Below, one piece after another: positions 33,701 to 44,900 of a DNA stretch of 64,000 bases. The stretch covers positions 46,823,811-46,887,810 of the forward strand of contig CM037584.1 of NCBI GenBank assembly GCA_021018995.1, written 5' to 3'. Origin of the DNA: Chloranthus sessilifolius (lineage: Eukaryota; Streptophyta; Magnoliopsida; Chloranthales; Chloranthaceae). Both the position numbers and the translations under genes were made by a program. Positions within the stretch are counted from its first letter, which is position 1; each line of letters begins with the position of its first letter. The notes under the pieces were generated by a model. The model was not told the DNA's origin and did not search any database. It saw only the letters and a list, made by a program, of their open reading frames with translations.

Positions 33701-36700
33701 TTCGAAGCCATCTCAGTTGGTTCTGGACTCACCATTGATATGCCATCCTCCATCCTCCACTCTCCACCCTCCACCTAGAGTTGAGCGCTAAACCTTGAGA
33801 TCCCACTTTGATGCTAGGGAACACTGAAAATTGTGGGTGCCTTCCTAGGTTGATCTATGTGGTAGAGAAAAACACAAAATCATCCTAATGGTGTCACCGA
33901 CATTGATATAAAAAAAGGCCATTACCCAGTGCTATTTCCATATGCATGAGGTGTTGGGAGGGGTGGACAAGATACGGACCTAACCTCTGATATATAACCT
34001 TTAGGGTCTGATTGGATAGGTGGAAAAGAAAAGAAATCATTGGAAAGGAAATAGAATTCCTACCATTTCCCACGTTTACTTAAAAAAGTAGTGCCAGAAA
34101 TAAAATCGGAAAACGCCCGTTTTCCCCGCCTTGGGAAATGACAAAATCCTAAATTTTCACTTGGATTTTTTCATTTCCGTTGGAAATGACCCTAACAACA
34201 CATTTACAATAGTGTTACCTTGGCACATCTACTTTTGGGATTTTTGCTGTGCCAACACTTTGTGGCACTTGGCACATGTGCCGACACTTGGACACTCTTC
34301 AAACAACACGAAACTTCTAAACCACATATTACTATTAAAATGCTCATCGTTTTGACAACGCTAAAATGAACTTTATTTTAAAAGAAAAATGTGTAAAGTT
34401 TAGTAACTACTAAAACAAAGGTTTAGGTCGTTGAAAGTGATTTTATACTATAATATACTTTTATTTAGGTTCACGACGTATACTATCAATCTTTTTATTA
34501 CATCTCTAAACTGGTTCTCTAAGATTTCCCTTCAATTTTTCTCTATATATGTTCTATCTATTTATTTTACTTTTCTTGAGGCCGTGCTGCCGTATTGGAA
34601 TTTTTAGAAATTAGCGTGCCAAACATCTATTGGCACCTTGACACTTGGCACCCGTGCCACATGTCAAGGTGACAATGATTCACATTCTACATACTCTCTC
34701 TCTCTCTCTCTCTCTCTCATCTATTTACAGAATTAGAGGCTCTCCAAATTATCTTCTTTTTTTTAATCGGTGACTCCAAGTTATCTTCTCAAACAGCTAT
34801 CCTCTCTATGCATCAATTTCTCCAACAAAATGCAGGCTCTGCAGATCATCTTCTCAAGCTAGAACCATCGCCATCTCTTGAGCTCCCTTCTTGGCTCTCT
34901 CTTCACCATCAGATTAACCCATCCTCATACCACCCGCTTCATAAAATCCACCCTTCGATCCGAAACTGATCCAGACAAAATCTCCTACATATTTCCCGAT
35001 TCGGCCGATTTCCCCGTCTCCGATGCAACATCTCTACATTCAAAATTACCTTATGTAAACTTACCTGTTCCCGCCTGCCCGATCTCATCCAAAGGCTTCT
35101 GGACCACTAGAAATTGTATTAATGGAACCAAAGAAGAAAAAAAAGTAGCTGAAATTTATCTATCAGAACCACAAAATATTCAATATTTAGGAGAGCTCCA
35201 CCATAACTATTTGACATCAAATAGGTAATTTTTCTGCAATCTACATTAATTGACAAAACTATTGCTTTGTATTTAGCACCTTTATTTGGGATTGGCCCTC
35301 TAATCTATATTTGAGGGTTTCTTTGTTGTGCTAGGTTATTGGGTGGGAACACTGAAGATGGTATTCCTCCCTATTTTCCATGTCTTATTGTAGTTTCCAA
35401 ACACCAGATTCTCTGGTTTCTTGTGGATTCCAAAGGATTTGAAATCCGTGGGATACATAAATCCATTTCCACCGGTTTCCTAGGAAACATCCAAACAGAG
35501 CCTTACTTTTCAATTTGCAGATAAGCTAAACTAAAATGAGATAGCTGAAGTGAAAGATACACACACAGTGGGTGGCATGTGTGATGGTTGAGCGGTGATC
35601 CTTGGTGATTACTAATATCATTGTATGGATTTCTCGCAAGGTTGGTCATCATTGGTGACTCTTTTGTCTTTGTAGCAAGGCATTTGATATTTGTAGAAAG
35701 GGTTAACATCTTGCTAAATTACTCTAGCTGAGAAGCTAATCAGGGACTGTGGGGGCTTTTCTATGTGGATTGGGAGGGTCTCCCACTTCTATTATGCTGT
35801 TTAACTTTGTTTTTGCTCTCTTCTACTGCTTAGTTATTCTAATAAATTCTCTATTCATAAAAAAAAAAATGTTTTTTTTTTTTTATAAAATAACGTGGTA
35901 ATACAATATGATACTTGCATAATGGCCTTCGTCGTAAAAATTAAAAAATCTACCATCCAATGACTTCTGCTTGCTAATTCCTTTCGGGCAGTGTGAAATT
36001 ATCTATCAAATATCCACCGTCGAGATTTATTTCAGATCTGTGGTCCAAATTCCTCATGATCAGTTGTTTGAATTTGATTTCATGTCTTTTAGGAGTATTT
36101 TTTAATGAATGTGATCTATTTTTGAAAATCTTTAGTCTTGCTGTTTCTTCCTATATTGCTAGTAAGACAGTTCTTTAAGCTTCCTTATTCTTCTTGTGGT
36201 TCATTTTCTTGTTTTGTTTTTGAATTTATTTTAGTATAAATAGCGAGACAAGACTGTCGAGTAAATAATAAAACGGATACTGCACAGAAGCTTTGAGTTG
36301 AAAATTAGGAGCATTAAGGGTTATGTAGATTGTAATTTTTGAAAACGCTAATGATATATATTATTGGGAGCATGGGCAACCGCAGCTTTCAGCGCCTCTT
36401 CAATCTGATAGCGTTGATTATTTCTGTCAATGAAAACCTTGCACACTTTTGACCATATACAATAAGCCCCCTCACAACATGCTATATATATATATATATT
36501 GGGTAATGATCCTCTCACTCGATTCAGGGGACATAATCCCATGACTCGAGTAACCACTCACTGGAAGTCACATCAGATTGACTTTTCAAGTCACCTGTTG
36601 TAACATGCCAGCCAAGGATCAAAATTTCGGCCGAAATGACCGAAATTATCGGTTTCGGTCCCCACCGAAACGATAATTTGGACAGAAATTTCGGCCAAAA

Positions 36701-36838
36701 TTTCAGTTTTCAGCTGAAATTTCGGCCAAAATTTCAGTTTTCAGCTGAAATTTCGGTTCAAATTTTCATCCTTGATGCTAGCCAATAAGAGCTCGAATCA
36801 TGGGCTTATGTCCCATGACTCGAGACATATGATCGTTT

Positions 36839-36896
<58 letters not shown>

Positions 36897-38439
36897 ATTA
36901 CTCAATGACTACTAATGAATATGATCACTCATGATATTTTGTTCATCCATTATCTTTTGCCTGTGCAGTGCCTCCTTGGTTAACAAAGGTTACTGAGAGA
37001 ATATGTGAACAGACAGGGTTGTTCCCTTCTGCAATCAATCATGTGCTGATCAATGAATACCTGCCTGGTCAAGGCATCATGGTTTGCACCCTCTTATTAT
37101 GATATTGTAAGAAGAACCACATTAAATATCTGTATCAAAGTTTGTGGTGCTTTCCAATTCTATCCACAAGCACTGCTTGTGCCAGAAAATTGATTGGGGC
37201 CGCCTGTCTTTGATTTTCTCTAGTCGAAAAATTGAACCAATTGGATTTTCCCAACATCTCAATTGCTGGTCTTCTTTCGAGAGATCAATAAGGTTATTGC
37301 CAAGGATAAAAAATAAAAATAAAAATAAAATTCATTCATCAAATATGAGGAGTATCTGTTAGGTGCGGTTTTTGGGGGGACATGTCTCATCCAAGAGATG
37401 ATCCATCAATTGTATTGTCCAAATCAATGTGCCTCGTATCATTTCAAGAGTATAGATGGGAGGCACCACCAACTCTGCTGCTGCTAAACACCTTGATGTA
37501 ATTCCTCTACTGTTACATAATACCAAGTGGAAGTGGCAGACAGTTATTCCGGTGCACTGTCATCTTTTTCCACAAGTTATATTATGCAGTTCTTATGAGC
37601 TTCATTATTGCACAAAACTTGTTAAAATAACATCCATATCTGTTTTATTGTTCAGCCACACCAAGATGGGCCTGCTTATTTTCCTGTTGTAGCTATCCTA
37701 TCTCTCGGATCATCTGTTGTAATGAACTTCACTCCTCATCCGAGATTGAGAGAGTGCACAAACAAAACGGGAAATGATGCTATTGATTCAATTTCTGATA
37801 GAAAAGCAGTGGAAGTGGAATTTGAGACCAATGCAGGTTCCGAGGAGCAGATTTCCGGAAAAGTAGATGGCCATGATTCTTTCTCTGTTCTATTGATGCC
37901 TTGCAGTTTATTGATATTCAAAGATGTGGCATACTCAGGTGTGGGGCTTGGTCTTTGGTGCTTCTCTTTGTAAGAAACCAGGCTATCATTTCCTTTTCCA
38001 AATTGTGAAACTTCTTCATGGGCTTTTGACTTTCAGATTACTTGCATGGAATACAGGATTCAAACGTACAGCGATTTGATCAGGTAAGGTAGATCATCAC
38101 GTAGAATGAATTTTATTCATTCTTTTTTTAGTACAATTAGTAATTTCCTCTGGTGTTCATCAAGCTTCAGAATTTCAAGTTCTTCATACAATTAGATTTT
38201 TCTGCTCATTTGTATGAAGATTGATACTTGATTAACTTTTTTTTTAATCTTTACTCCTGTTTCAGGCAGTAAACGTTTTGGAAGCTTTGAAACATCAGGA
38301 AAATTGTTCTTTCGACTTGGAGAATGTTTTAGAAACCAAAGGTGTTGAACCATGTAAGAGCATCCATAGAACCACTACCAGAGTCTCATTAACTTGTCGC
38401 ACAGTGTTAAAGGTTCACAAGAATCTCTTCAAGTTTTAG
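27709..38439 (+). CDS. ALKBH6: ALKBH6-type 2-oxoglutarate/Fe(II) dioxygenase, seven exons
   Basis: Exons 27709-27816, 27974-28034, 28200-28238, 36969-37081, 37656-37938, 38037-38083 and 38266-38439 have GT-AG borders and compatible phases, giving 274 residues. An AlkB-fold dioxygenase is supported by KWKSLKNRRLQNWGG (~44-58), the iron ligands H109 and D111 in PHQDG, H205 in YLHGI, and R256-V-S-L-T260-C-R262, the family's RxxxTxR cosubstrate motif. ALKBH6 proteins are studied as RNA/nucleic-acid demethylase-like enzymes linked to stress responses in Arabidopsis; the substrate here is inferred only by family. The start was chosen at the first ATG in frame with the conserved PTIIYIPNFVSD block. 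Intron 3 is about 8.7 kb and contains an L1 LINE and smaller elements. A U2 snRNA gene lies just upstream and RHIP1 converges from downstream. No break was seen in any exon. Confidence 0.93.
28492..29110 (-). mobile_element. Possible LINE ORF1 fragment with RanBP2-like zinc-finger start (in ALKBH6 intron 3)
   Basis: An unusually long - strand ORF (178 codons, 29028-28492) lies in the intron. Just upstream on the same strand, but in another frame, is RPGDWECLRCCF, resembling the W-x-C-x2-C start of a RanBP2-type zinc finger. The ORF itself (AVWKGHFLEVPTKNFVRVKR, then RFKLSLLERPSVSSEF) is not recognised. The LINE ORF1 piece at 54.4 kb starts with a similar finger, so a LINE ORF1 origin is plausible. 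The C-terminal part is hydrophobic and may be read-through of non-coding DNA. Confidence 0.3.
29111..29756. other. Intronic DNA, no gene seen
   Basis: AT-rich with a repeated CTAACATC/TTGCCAA phrase at 29520-29640. No coding fragment recognised. Confidence 0.45.
29772..32904 (+). mobile_element. L1-type LINE, 5'-truncated, inserted in ALKBH6 intron 3
   Basis: A 15-bp target duplication (AAGAATAAGTGCCTT at 29757-29771 and 32905-32919) brackets the copy, which ends in a poly-A tail after TTAATATAATCTCTATTACC. It begins within ORF2 after the endonuclease (SEWLDMFPG). The reverse transcriptase has DYRPISLTNCLYRIV, MKKAYDRVNWENI and [11 protein letters not shown], and is open for 463 codons (29765-31156). 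The catalytic FADD box reads FAND near 31206, just after a stop. Downstream is a zf-RVT zinc-binding domain (PLKIRFFGWTICKERI, then HLFLHCSFAAEVW) near 32280-32460. Dead, but the readable target duplication suggests a fairly recent insertion. Confidence 0.93.
33014..33088 (+). mobile_element. LINE 3'-end stub
   Basis: A 75-bp piece ends TTAATATATTTTTTCGTTGCCGATAAAAAAA, the same 3' terminus as the larger LINEs here. The flanks GGAGTAGTATC (33003-33013) and AGAGCAGTATC (33089-33099) match at 9 of 11, so it is probably an extremely 5'-truncated insertion. Confidence 0.65.
33100..34010. other. Intronic DNA, no gene seen
   Basis: No coding fragment or repeat terminus recognised. A CCATCCTCCATCCTCCACTC microsatellite-like stretch lies near 33743. 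Confidence 0.45.
34014..34202. mobile_element. Tourist-like MITE (TTA/TAA target duplication)
   Basis: TTA precedes GGGTCTGATTGGATAGG and TAA follows GGAAATGACCC. The interior is rich in GGAAAAGAAA and TTTCC motifs seen also in the arms at 49402 and 61340. The terminal inverted repeat is short. Confidence 0.5.
34690..34720. repeat. (CT)n microsatellite
   Basis: An uninterrupted CT run directly upstream of the PPR-like fragment. Confidence 0.9.
34830..35228 (+). pseudogene. PPR-protein-like N-terminal fragment
   Basis: From ATGCAGGCTCTGCAG the sequence reads an N-terminal, serine-rich leader. A stop follows early, then an open frame (116 codons from 34878) with TRFIKSTLRSETDPDKISYI and PDSADFPV. 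The DPDKI-x2-IF pattern with an upstream targeting-like leader is common at the start of plant pentatricopeptide repeat proteins. No PPR motifs follow; the tail is unrelated. Family assignment is tentative. It could be a fragment carried into ALKBH6 intron 3 by a transposon. Confidence 0.4.
35360..35502. mobile_element. Tourist/PIF-like terminal segment
   Basis: The segment ends CATCCAAACAGAGCC followed by TTA. Its inverse, GGCTCTGTTTGGATG, is the characteristic start of PIF/Harbinger-Tourist elements. The partner end could be GGGTCTGATTGGATAGG at 34014, which would make a 1.5-kb element enclosing the PPR-like fragment, or it may be lost. Confidence 0.45.
35510..36600. other. Intronic DNA, no gene seen
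   Basis: A LINE-like tail (TAATAAATTCTCTATTCAT plus poly-A) lies at 35838-35868 but its body is not recognised. A (TA)n run lies near 36482-36500. The - strand ORF at 36348-36557 is not assigned. Confidence 0.4.
36613..36774. mobile_element. hAT-like MITE, type A, copy 5
   Basis: Starts CAAGGATCAAAATTTCGG and ends CAAATTTTCATCCTTG. The flanks ATGCCAGC (36605-36612) and ATGCTAGC (36775-36782) agree at 7 of 8. It contains an internal tandem duplication of AATTTCGGCCAAAATTTCAG. It sits in ALKBH6 intron 3, about 200 bp from exon 4. Confidence 0.85.
36842..36892. repeat. (AT)n microsatellite
   Basis: About 25 uninterrupted AT units shortly before ALKBH6 exon 4. Confidence 0.95.
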
Positions 38440-38912
38440 AACCATTGATTATAAGTCGAATAGTCACAGTTTAAATTCCCAATGTTAAACAGAGTATTTA
38501 TGCTTGTTGCAGTGATTTAATTGCGGATTCTAATGATAATGCTTTATGCTGCAATAGCAAGTCCATAATAAAAGAACCATAGTATGTGTCCATTGGACCA
38601 GCTACACCTAAAGCCTGGATAGCTTTCCTGAATTGTCTTCAGGGCATAAGACCTCGTAGATCATCTTCTGCATTCCATTTTGAGAAGAATCACCAAATCC
38701 CCAACCTCATTCGCTAGTTGAGAAGAGGGCCTAATAACCATACGACCGACGGGCTGTAAATAAATGCCATCGACGTTACATACCTTCAGATAAGGGGTAC
38801 GTCACCTGAATTTAGGCTCTTGAATCAACTTCTGGAAATGAGTGTGAGCCCACTTTCAAGTTTTGGGTTCTTGAATGAAATTTTGGAAATGAGTCTTCTT
38901 AACTTCTGGAAA

Positions 38913-38913
<1 letters not shown>

Positions 38914-38973
<60 letters not shown>
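38914..38973. repeat. (GT)n(GA)n compound microsatellite
   Basis: A run of GT dinucleotides passes directly into a GA run. Confidence 0.95.
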
Positions 38974-38975
<2 letters not shown>

Positions 38976-39920
38976 TTTCAATCATGTTTTCATTATTATA
39001 AGAAGAATGGTTTCCTCTCAGCAAAAGTCTGCACTAAATGTCATTCTTGTTAATGTTCCTCAAGAGTAGTAAAACTTGGATTGGAATAATAGTATAGTGG
39101 TAGGATTGGTCCCTTTGTTTTAGCAAATGCTTAGAGTGAGAGCAACAAGAGCCTTTGGTTGGTTTGAATCAAGTTTTGCAAGTGTGATGGCTACATGGTA
39201 AATACCGGAAATACCAGTATATCCAAGATTTTAAATATTTAAATGAAATTAAAATTTTCTTTTAAAAAAATTGAAATTACCACTATCGTGAGATACTGGA
39301 CAGTATTCCCACTACATACCGGTGCCCGTTCTGGACCCCAGTTTTGAATCTTGGTTGATTAGTAGTCATAAAGGTAGAAGCTTTGGGCTTAAAATGCTAA
39401 TATAGCGCGTGAGTGGGCGCAAATTGGGGGTTGCAAGGATGATTAATATGGAAGAGCTACTAATGCTGACTATAAATTGGGGTTGCAAGGATGATTAATG
39501 TAAAAATTAAATAGAGGAGTTATTATGGGGTAACCGATCCGTTCCAACCTAGATTTTTAATGGGTCACTTTTTTGGACACGTGCCACTATTTTTCATCAA
39601 GTGTGCCATGATTTCAAATTCATCAAGTGTGCCATGGATTCAAAGACCACAATATACTGATTTGGGATGTCAGAGATAACATTTTTAATGGGTCGCCATT
39701 CATTTTAAAGGCTTTTGACTGCTTTGAATCAAATGGAGTTGTTTTTTCACATCGGGTCCTTCACATTACGTTGCACATGTGATGAAAACAGTGACCGGTT
39801 CACAATCTATACTGTATGTAATTTTTTTTTCAACTAGAGATATTTAATAAGAATGTTAACCTTACCAACTATTAATCAAGTTGAGCATTCTTAAACTCAC
39901 CCAAATGGCAAAAATACTCT

Positions 39921-40040
39921 TAACACATCAGACGACCGTCCAGGCTTTTCAAGTATATCAGACAATCGTCCAATTTATCAGATGGTTGCCCACTTTATCA
40001 GACAGTTGTCCATATTTGACTTCCACTCAGAATATCATTC
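39921..40040. repeat. Minisatellite-like CAGACRRTYGTCCA units
   Basis: About five degenerate ~22-24-bp units (ATCAGACAATCGTCCAATTT, TCAGACAGTTGTCCATATTT and similar). Confidence 0.65.
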
Positions 40041-40351
40041 GGGCGTCTGATATAGGTTCCTTCATTATATAAGGGTAATTTGATCTTTTGGATAGAAAGA
40101 ACTCTCGGCTGCTAATTATTTTCGGGAGAGCTCTCCATCACTAATTAGTATCAGGGAGGACTCTTAACTCACTAAAAATTCCTAAAAGGCACTTGGAGCC
40201 TACTATTCCCTGTTCTTCTAATGAAAAAAAAAAAAAAAAAAAGGCAGCCTTTAATAGTACCCGTGTTTTATGTCCTTGCACCGAAATATAGAGAATTGGT
40301 TATTGGACATAAAAAATAAAAATAAAAATTAATTACCACCATAAGACAAAG

Positions 40352-40535
40352 CATTCTTTTTTGTGATAACCCGGGTATCTAGAACACCCGCCTAATACCA
40401 GGGCACATGCACACCCCAAATTCAGCACAGGATATAAATCTCTAGGGTGGCCTCAAGGGGGGAGGGGATTTGAACTTAAGTCTCCTTTTGGTAGCAAGTA
40501 CTTGTCCAGCTCGCCTAACCCCTTAAGGTTAAAAA
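40352..40535 (-). mobile_element. tRNA-derived SINE
   Basis: On the - strand the head has TAGGCGAGCTGG, a good polymerase III A box, and AGTTCAAATCC about 37 nt later, a good B box. The body continues to a short A-run (CACAAAAAAG). Size and layout fit a plant SINE; the head is not a complete tRNA. Target duplications were not resolved. Confidence 0.6.
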
Positions 40536-40565
40536 TCGATATAAAATTTAAAAAGAGAACTTTTT

Positions 40566-40972
40566 GAGTACCTTTAAATCCACCCACTGAATCTTTGATT
40601 TCACCCACACTGACACCCATTGACTGATTTGAATCTGATGGTCCAGATCGTTTTTCATTCCAATCTTTCACATAATGGCTCTTGAGATTATATGCGTGCC
40701 ATCAAATGATAAGTTTTTGATTTCATGTGGTACACATCCCAAAAAGTTACCTTATTTCAGCTTGATGAGTTCCACATGATGTTAAGATCACTTTTTTATA
40801 ATGGATACAATGCGAAATCAAACACTAAATGTAGATGGTAAGAGCATGATCTCAAGATACATCATATGAAAGATTAAGAGTAAAAATGATCTGCATCATC
40901 GGATTCAAAGCAATCAATGGATTTCAATGTGGGTGAACTCAAAGATGGCAGTGGGTGGATTTAAAGGTACTC
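40566..40972. mobile_element. Mutator-like fold-back MITE, 407 bp, copy 2
   Basis: Perfect outer ends GAGTACCTTTAAATCCACCC and its inverse, with long (~190 bp) arms. An exact 9-bp target duplication GAACTTTTT lies at 40557-40565 and 40973-40981, diagnostic of Mutator-like elements. Same length and arm sequence as 18095-18501. Confidence 0.9.
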
Positions 40973-40984
40973 GAACTTTTTGAT

Positions 40985-41930
40985 GGTGATTGAGGAGTGA
41001 CGGTAACAATGTAATTGTCATTCTCCCACCCATTTTTGTTTCTTCTCTTCACCATTGTCAGGCGGCCACCGGATCTCGAACCGTTCTCAATCCCATCTCC
41101 TCTTTCCCCTATCCACTGTCGATCTGATCTCCATCGCTGAAGACGAGCCATCAATTTAAATGGCCAACAAAACAGAGGCTCCTTAGAGGCCTGTTATACC
41201 ACACACCACCGGCACCATTTTGGGCCACCCACCCACCTGAATGACCCAACATGGTCCTGGCCTCCTCTTTCCAACCAAAATTAGCCATCACAGCACGGTT
41301 CCGACACCCAAACCGGCTGAACAACTGGTATATTGCTGCATGCATTTTCTAGCAAAGCCGCAGTACTACCATTCCCTTCTCTCACTCCTCTTCAGTTTTT
41401 ACGAAACCATCACCACCATCGTACCCACCACGGATCAGAAACGCTTTCCTAAAGTCATTCAATCACGATAAAATCAGAGGGCCAAGTACTCTCTTCTCGT
41501 TGTTTTCCAGCAACCACTGATCGTCATTGGGTCATGAGCCACTACCAATTCATTCTCCGCTCTTTTCTGTCCCCACGATCCAATCTCCGACATAGCGATG
41601 GGGCCAAAGAAGGTTGTAAATGGTATATTGATGCAACAACGAGGGTGTCTTGGTCATTTAAAAAATAATATTAAAAGATAAAAGTTCTTTCAGCGGAGGC
41701 AACAAAGTGAAAGCTGTATGCATGTAATGGCTCCCAAAAAAAATGTAATATTCTTTATTTTTAGAGAGCTGCTTCTTTCACACACACTTGCACTAAAAAA
41801 AAAACAGTAATCCGGCCGAGCAGAACCTCTACTAATGCAGTATTGACTACAGAGAGATTACCAAAACTGAAAACCGAAATATAAAAAATAACAATTGTTT
41901 ATTACATCTATGTTGAACTTGTAATCTTGG
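40985..41930. other. Spacer between ALKBH6 and RHIP1
   Basis: GC-richer, CCACC-rich sequence (41050-41480) resembles a transcribed leader or decayed exon, but no frame has recognisable homology. Sequence from about 41815 is the 3' UTR of the RHIP1-like gene, judged by its presence in the relic at 18.6 kb. Confidence 0.45.
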
Positions 41931-41973
41931 AGATAGAAAACCTCCCATCCAAAGGCCACAGGATTTTAAAGCA

Positions 41974-44900
41974 TCAAACTGAAATCCCCAATTCTGAAAT
42001 TTTCATTATCCTTTTATCGAGTGCACTCCTCTGCTGTTTCACCAGAGATGCCATAGAAGCAACCTGAGAACGGAAATGAAAAAGAGCGAACAAGTTCAAT
42101 ATCTGTGGTATCCAACAAAACAATTTGGTACAAATTCCATAAAAATCAATTTTTTGAAGGAAAACAAAAAAAAAATTCAAGGATAAAGTTCGATATTTAA
42201 TCTTGGACCATGCTAATTAAAAAAATCGATCGAGATGCAGATAGTGAACTTGCCTCCGCCCGAAGTTTCAAAGCATCCCTGCCAGGAAGTTCCCGTAGGC
42301 CATCCATCAAACCTATACAATTTTTTTTTAAAGTTCTAGATAACGTAGGTTAATTACGTCAATGTAAAAAAGCTACACAAAATAGACAAATATTAGTTCT
42401 ATAGGAACAACTTATTAATTTTATTAGAAGATGCCGGCTGTAAATAAGCATCTTAAATCTTTTTGTATTCTATTTGATTACTAAGAAAGGAGAATCGGAA
42501 GGAAAGGTATCAAATCTGTAACAGAATAAGCCATGACTCGACACGCCAGCCAGAAGTAAGGAAAAGCACAAATCAGACCATTCAACAGCTATTATTCACT
42601 ATAGTAATCAAAGAGATAAATTGCGAAAACTATGAAAATATATACCGGCAGCTTTGGATTCAATCTTGTAAACTGATTTAACAAGCCTACGAATTTCATT
42701 TCCAGCATTTCTGCAAAGATACCATAAAGAATCAATATGCATGCACAAAACCGCAGAAACAACCAAGTGGAGTGAAATAATGTTTCTAATAGTTGTTGGT
42801 ATAAGGTACCCAACCCGAGTGCAAGCCTCAGAAGTTGGGCCAATCACCTTATCAAATGGTCAAGCCTCAGGAAGTGCCCAGTTCTTATGAGCACACAAAT
42901 CAGTGATAGCACATTTTTTGGCACTCAACAACATTCGAGCATTCCACAAGGTTGTCAGAGGGAGATTGACCTCAGTGCTTAGGCTGGCACTCGGGCCAGA
43001 GAGCTAATACCGACTCTCTAGATATACCGCACTGCATGTATTAGCTAAGATGAACTTCAGATAACTAAAATCACAATTACTTGAGCTTAGTATGGCCACG
43101 ATTCATTTCGTCTTCAGCAAGAGCGGCTCTTTCGAGCAGTTTTTTACTCTCTTTCTTCATTAAATCAACCGATAGACTAAGCTCATGGATGTTCTTCTCA
43201 GCTTTGACATATAGTGCCTGTCCAAGGGGAGTAATAAGAGATCAGAAAATGTTTCAAAGATGAAAAGCATGCTGACAAAGAAGATAAAAACAATTGCCGC
43301 TCTAATGCTGATTCACATGATCCACAAAGTTATGTACACATCTGTGCATTCAACATGTCCAATGAAAGGTATTGAAAGGCCAAAATATCCTGGAATACAA
43401 AACTGATCTCATTCTACTTGTATGCATGTCATGGGTCAAAATCTCAGAGGATACAGATAAATATCGTCCAATACGTATCAGTATCGCTGGCCACCAATAC
43501 GTGATACATTGGGTAGGTATGTATCAGCGATACATACTCAATATGTCAATTTTTTTCATTGAATCGCCGATACATTGAATGAATCGGCAATACTTACCCA
43601 ATATATGTCAATTTTTTTCATTGTATTGCCGATACATTGAATGCATTGGCAATACCGATATGTATCGTCTCACTTTTGATAGTGGATGATACGTATCGGA
43701 AAACCAAAATTTTGACCCATGATGCATGTCAGATACTCATAGTGAAATTTAAAAGTTTAAGAATCAGGCTATGGAAGATTATTGATATTTATGGCTCACT
43801 ACTGTAACACAAATGAGCCTGTCAAAATTTGGGAGACTAGTCATACTAGTGTTCATTTATGCCTACTTTAAACTATTTATTATTATTTTTATTTTTTTGC
43901 AACAAATAGATTTATTATAATAGCAAAAACGGTACAATAACAAGTGATGCAGCAAGCAACTGGCCATGGCCAATGCAACTCAGGGGGCAGTAAACATCAG
44001 CAGGACATTATTATCAGTTGTTTAAAAGATGAATTCTTCTATATAACTATACTTCTATTAGCCCGTACATTATTTTAGTTGCTGCTTCGCTTAGGTTCCC
44101 ATTTTTTGTACCAAACTTGGTGCTTCTTATAGCTCTGGGGCCATTAAATAGTAAAATCTATGTACTTTTCCCTCCAAAGGTTAAATTCTTCATATGAACG
44201 GCGGCAAGAGGCCGCATCTTGACGATGGATCAGCTAATTAAGCGCGGCAAAGACATTCCTAATAGCTGTCCAATGTGCCTCTCCTCTGAAGAGTCTGCCC
44301 CCTATCTTCTTATCCACTGCAGTGTCGCTTCGAAAGCTTGGGGTATCATTTTGAAATCCTTCGACCTCAGCTGGGCTCCTCCGAAAAACTTGACTGAGTT
44401 TCTTCTCTTGTGGAACGGTATAAAGTGGGAAGGTTCTCAAGGGGCTTTCTGGAGGGTCGGAGTTTATGCGGTCATATGGAACATTTGGCTGGAAAGGAAT
44501 GCCCAGGTCTTCAACCGTAAAAGACGCCCGATTGGATCTTTAATGAACCTTGTTAAAGATACGATGTGTCATTGGGTCCACTTAGACAAATTTGCGGGGG
44601 AGGGCAGTGGAGAGTTTTTTATGTGAGCTGCTGCTTTCCCTGGGGGGAGGGGGGAGTGTTTGATCTGTTCCTGTCCTTTGCGTCTTTTTGTCCTTTTTTT
44701 TTTCTCTCCTTGTAGCTTTCCAGCTGCTCGCTGGTTTTTTTAATATATTTTTCTTTACCGATTAAAAAAAAAAAAATCTACGTACTTTTCATGCATTGAA
44801 TTCCATGGAGTTAGTGAGATGCAGCTATTTTTTGGCAAGAATATTTTTCTTGTATGCAAGGAAACGACACCCTATAAATCAAAGACGGCCCCTACAAGGC

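Larger units (their letters stand above)
38440..40350. other. Intergenic spacer downstream of ALKBH6
   Basis: No gene supported. A GT/GA compound microsatellite (38914-38973) makes the 77-codon ORF there spurious. A duplicated phrase (GGTTGCAAGGATGATTAAT) lies at 39429 and 39481. The - strand of 38520-38780 has scattered protein-like stretches (ANEVGDLVILL; VAGPMDTYYGS), but frames change and I could not assign a family. Confidence 0.45.

Noticed and set aside
36842-36892. (AT)n tract as an origin or regulatory site
   Set aside because: Simple microsatellite inside an intron; nothing else supports a function.
38520-38780. Protein-like stretches on the - strand downstream of ALKBH6
   Set aside because: Frames change within a short distance and I could not name a family; too weak to list as a gene fragment.
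38820-39053. 77-codon ORF downstream of ALKBH6
   Set aside because: Its core is a GT/GA microsatellite read as CVCV and RERE.
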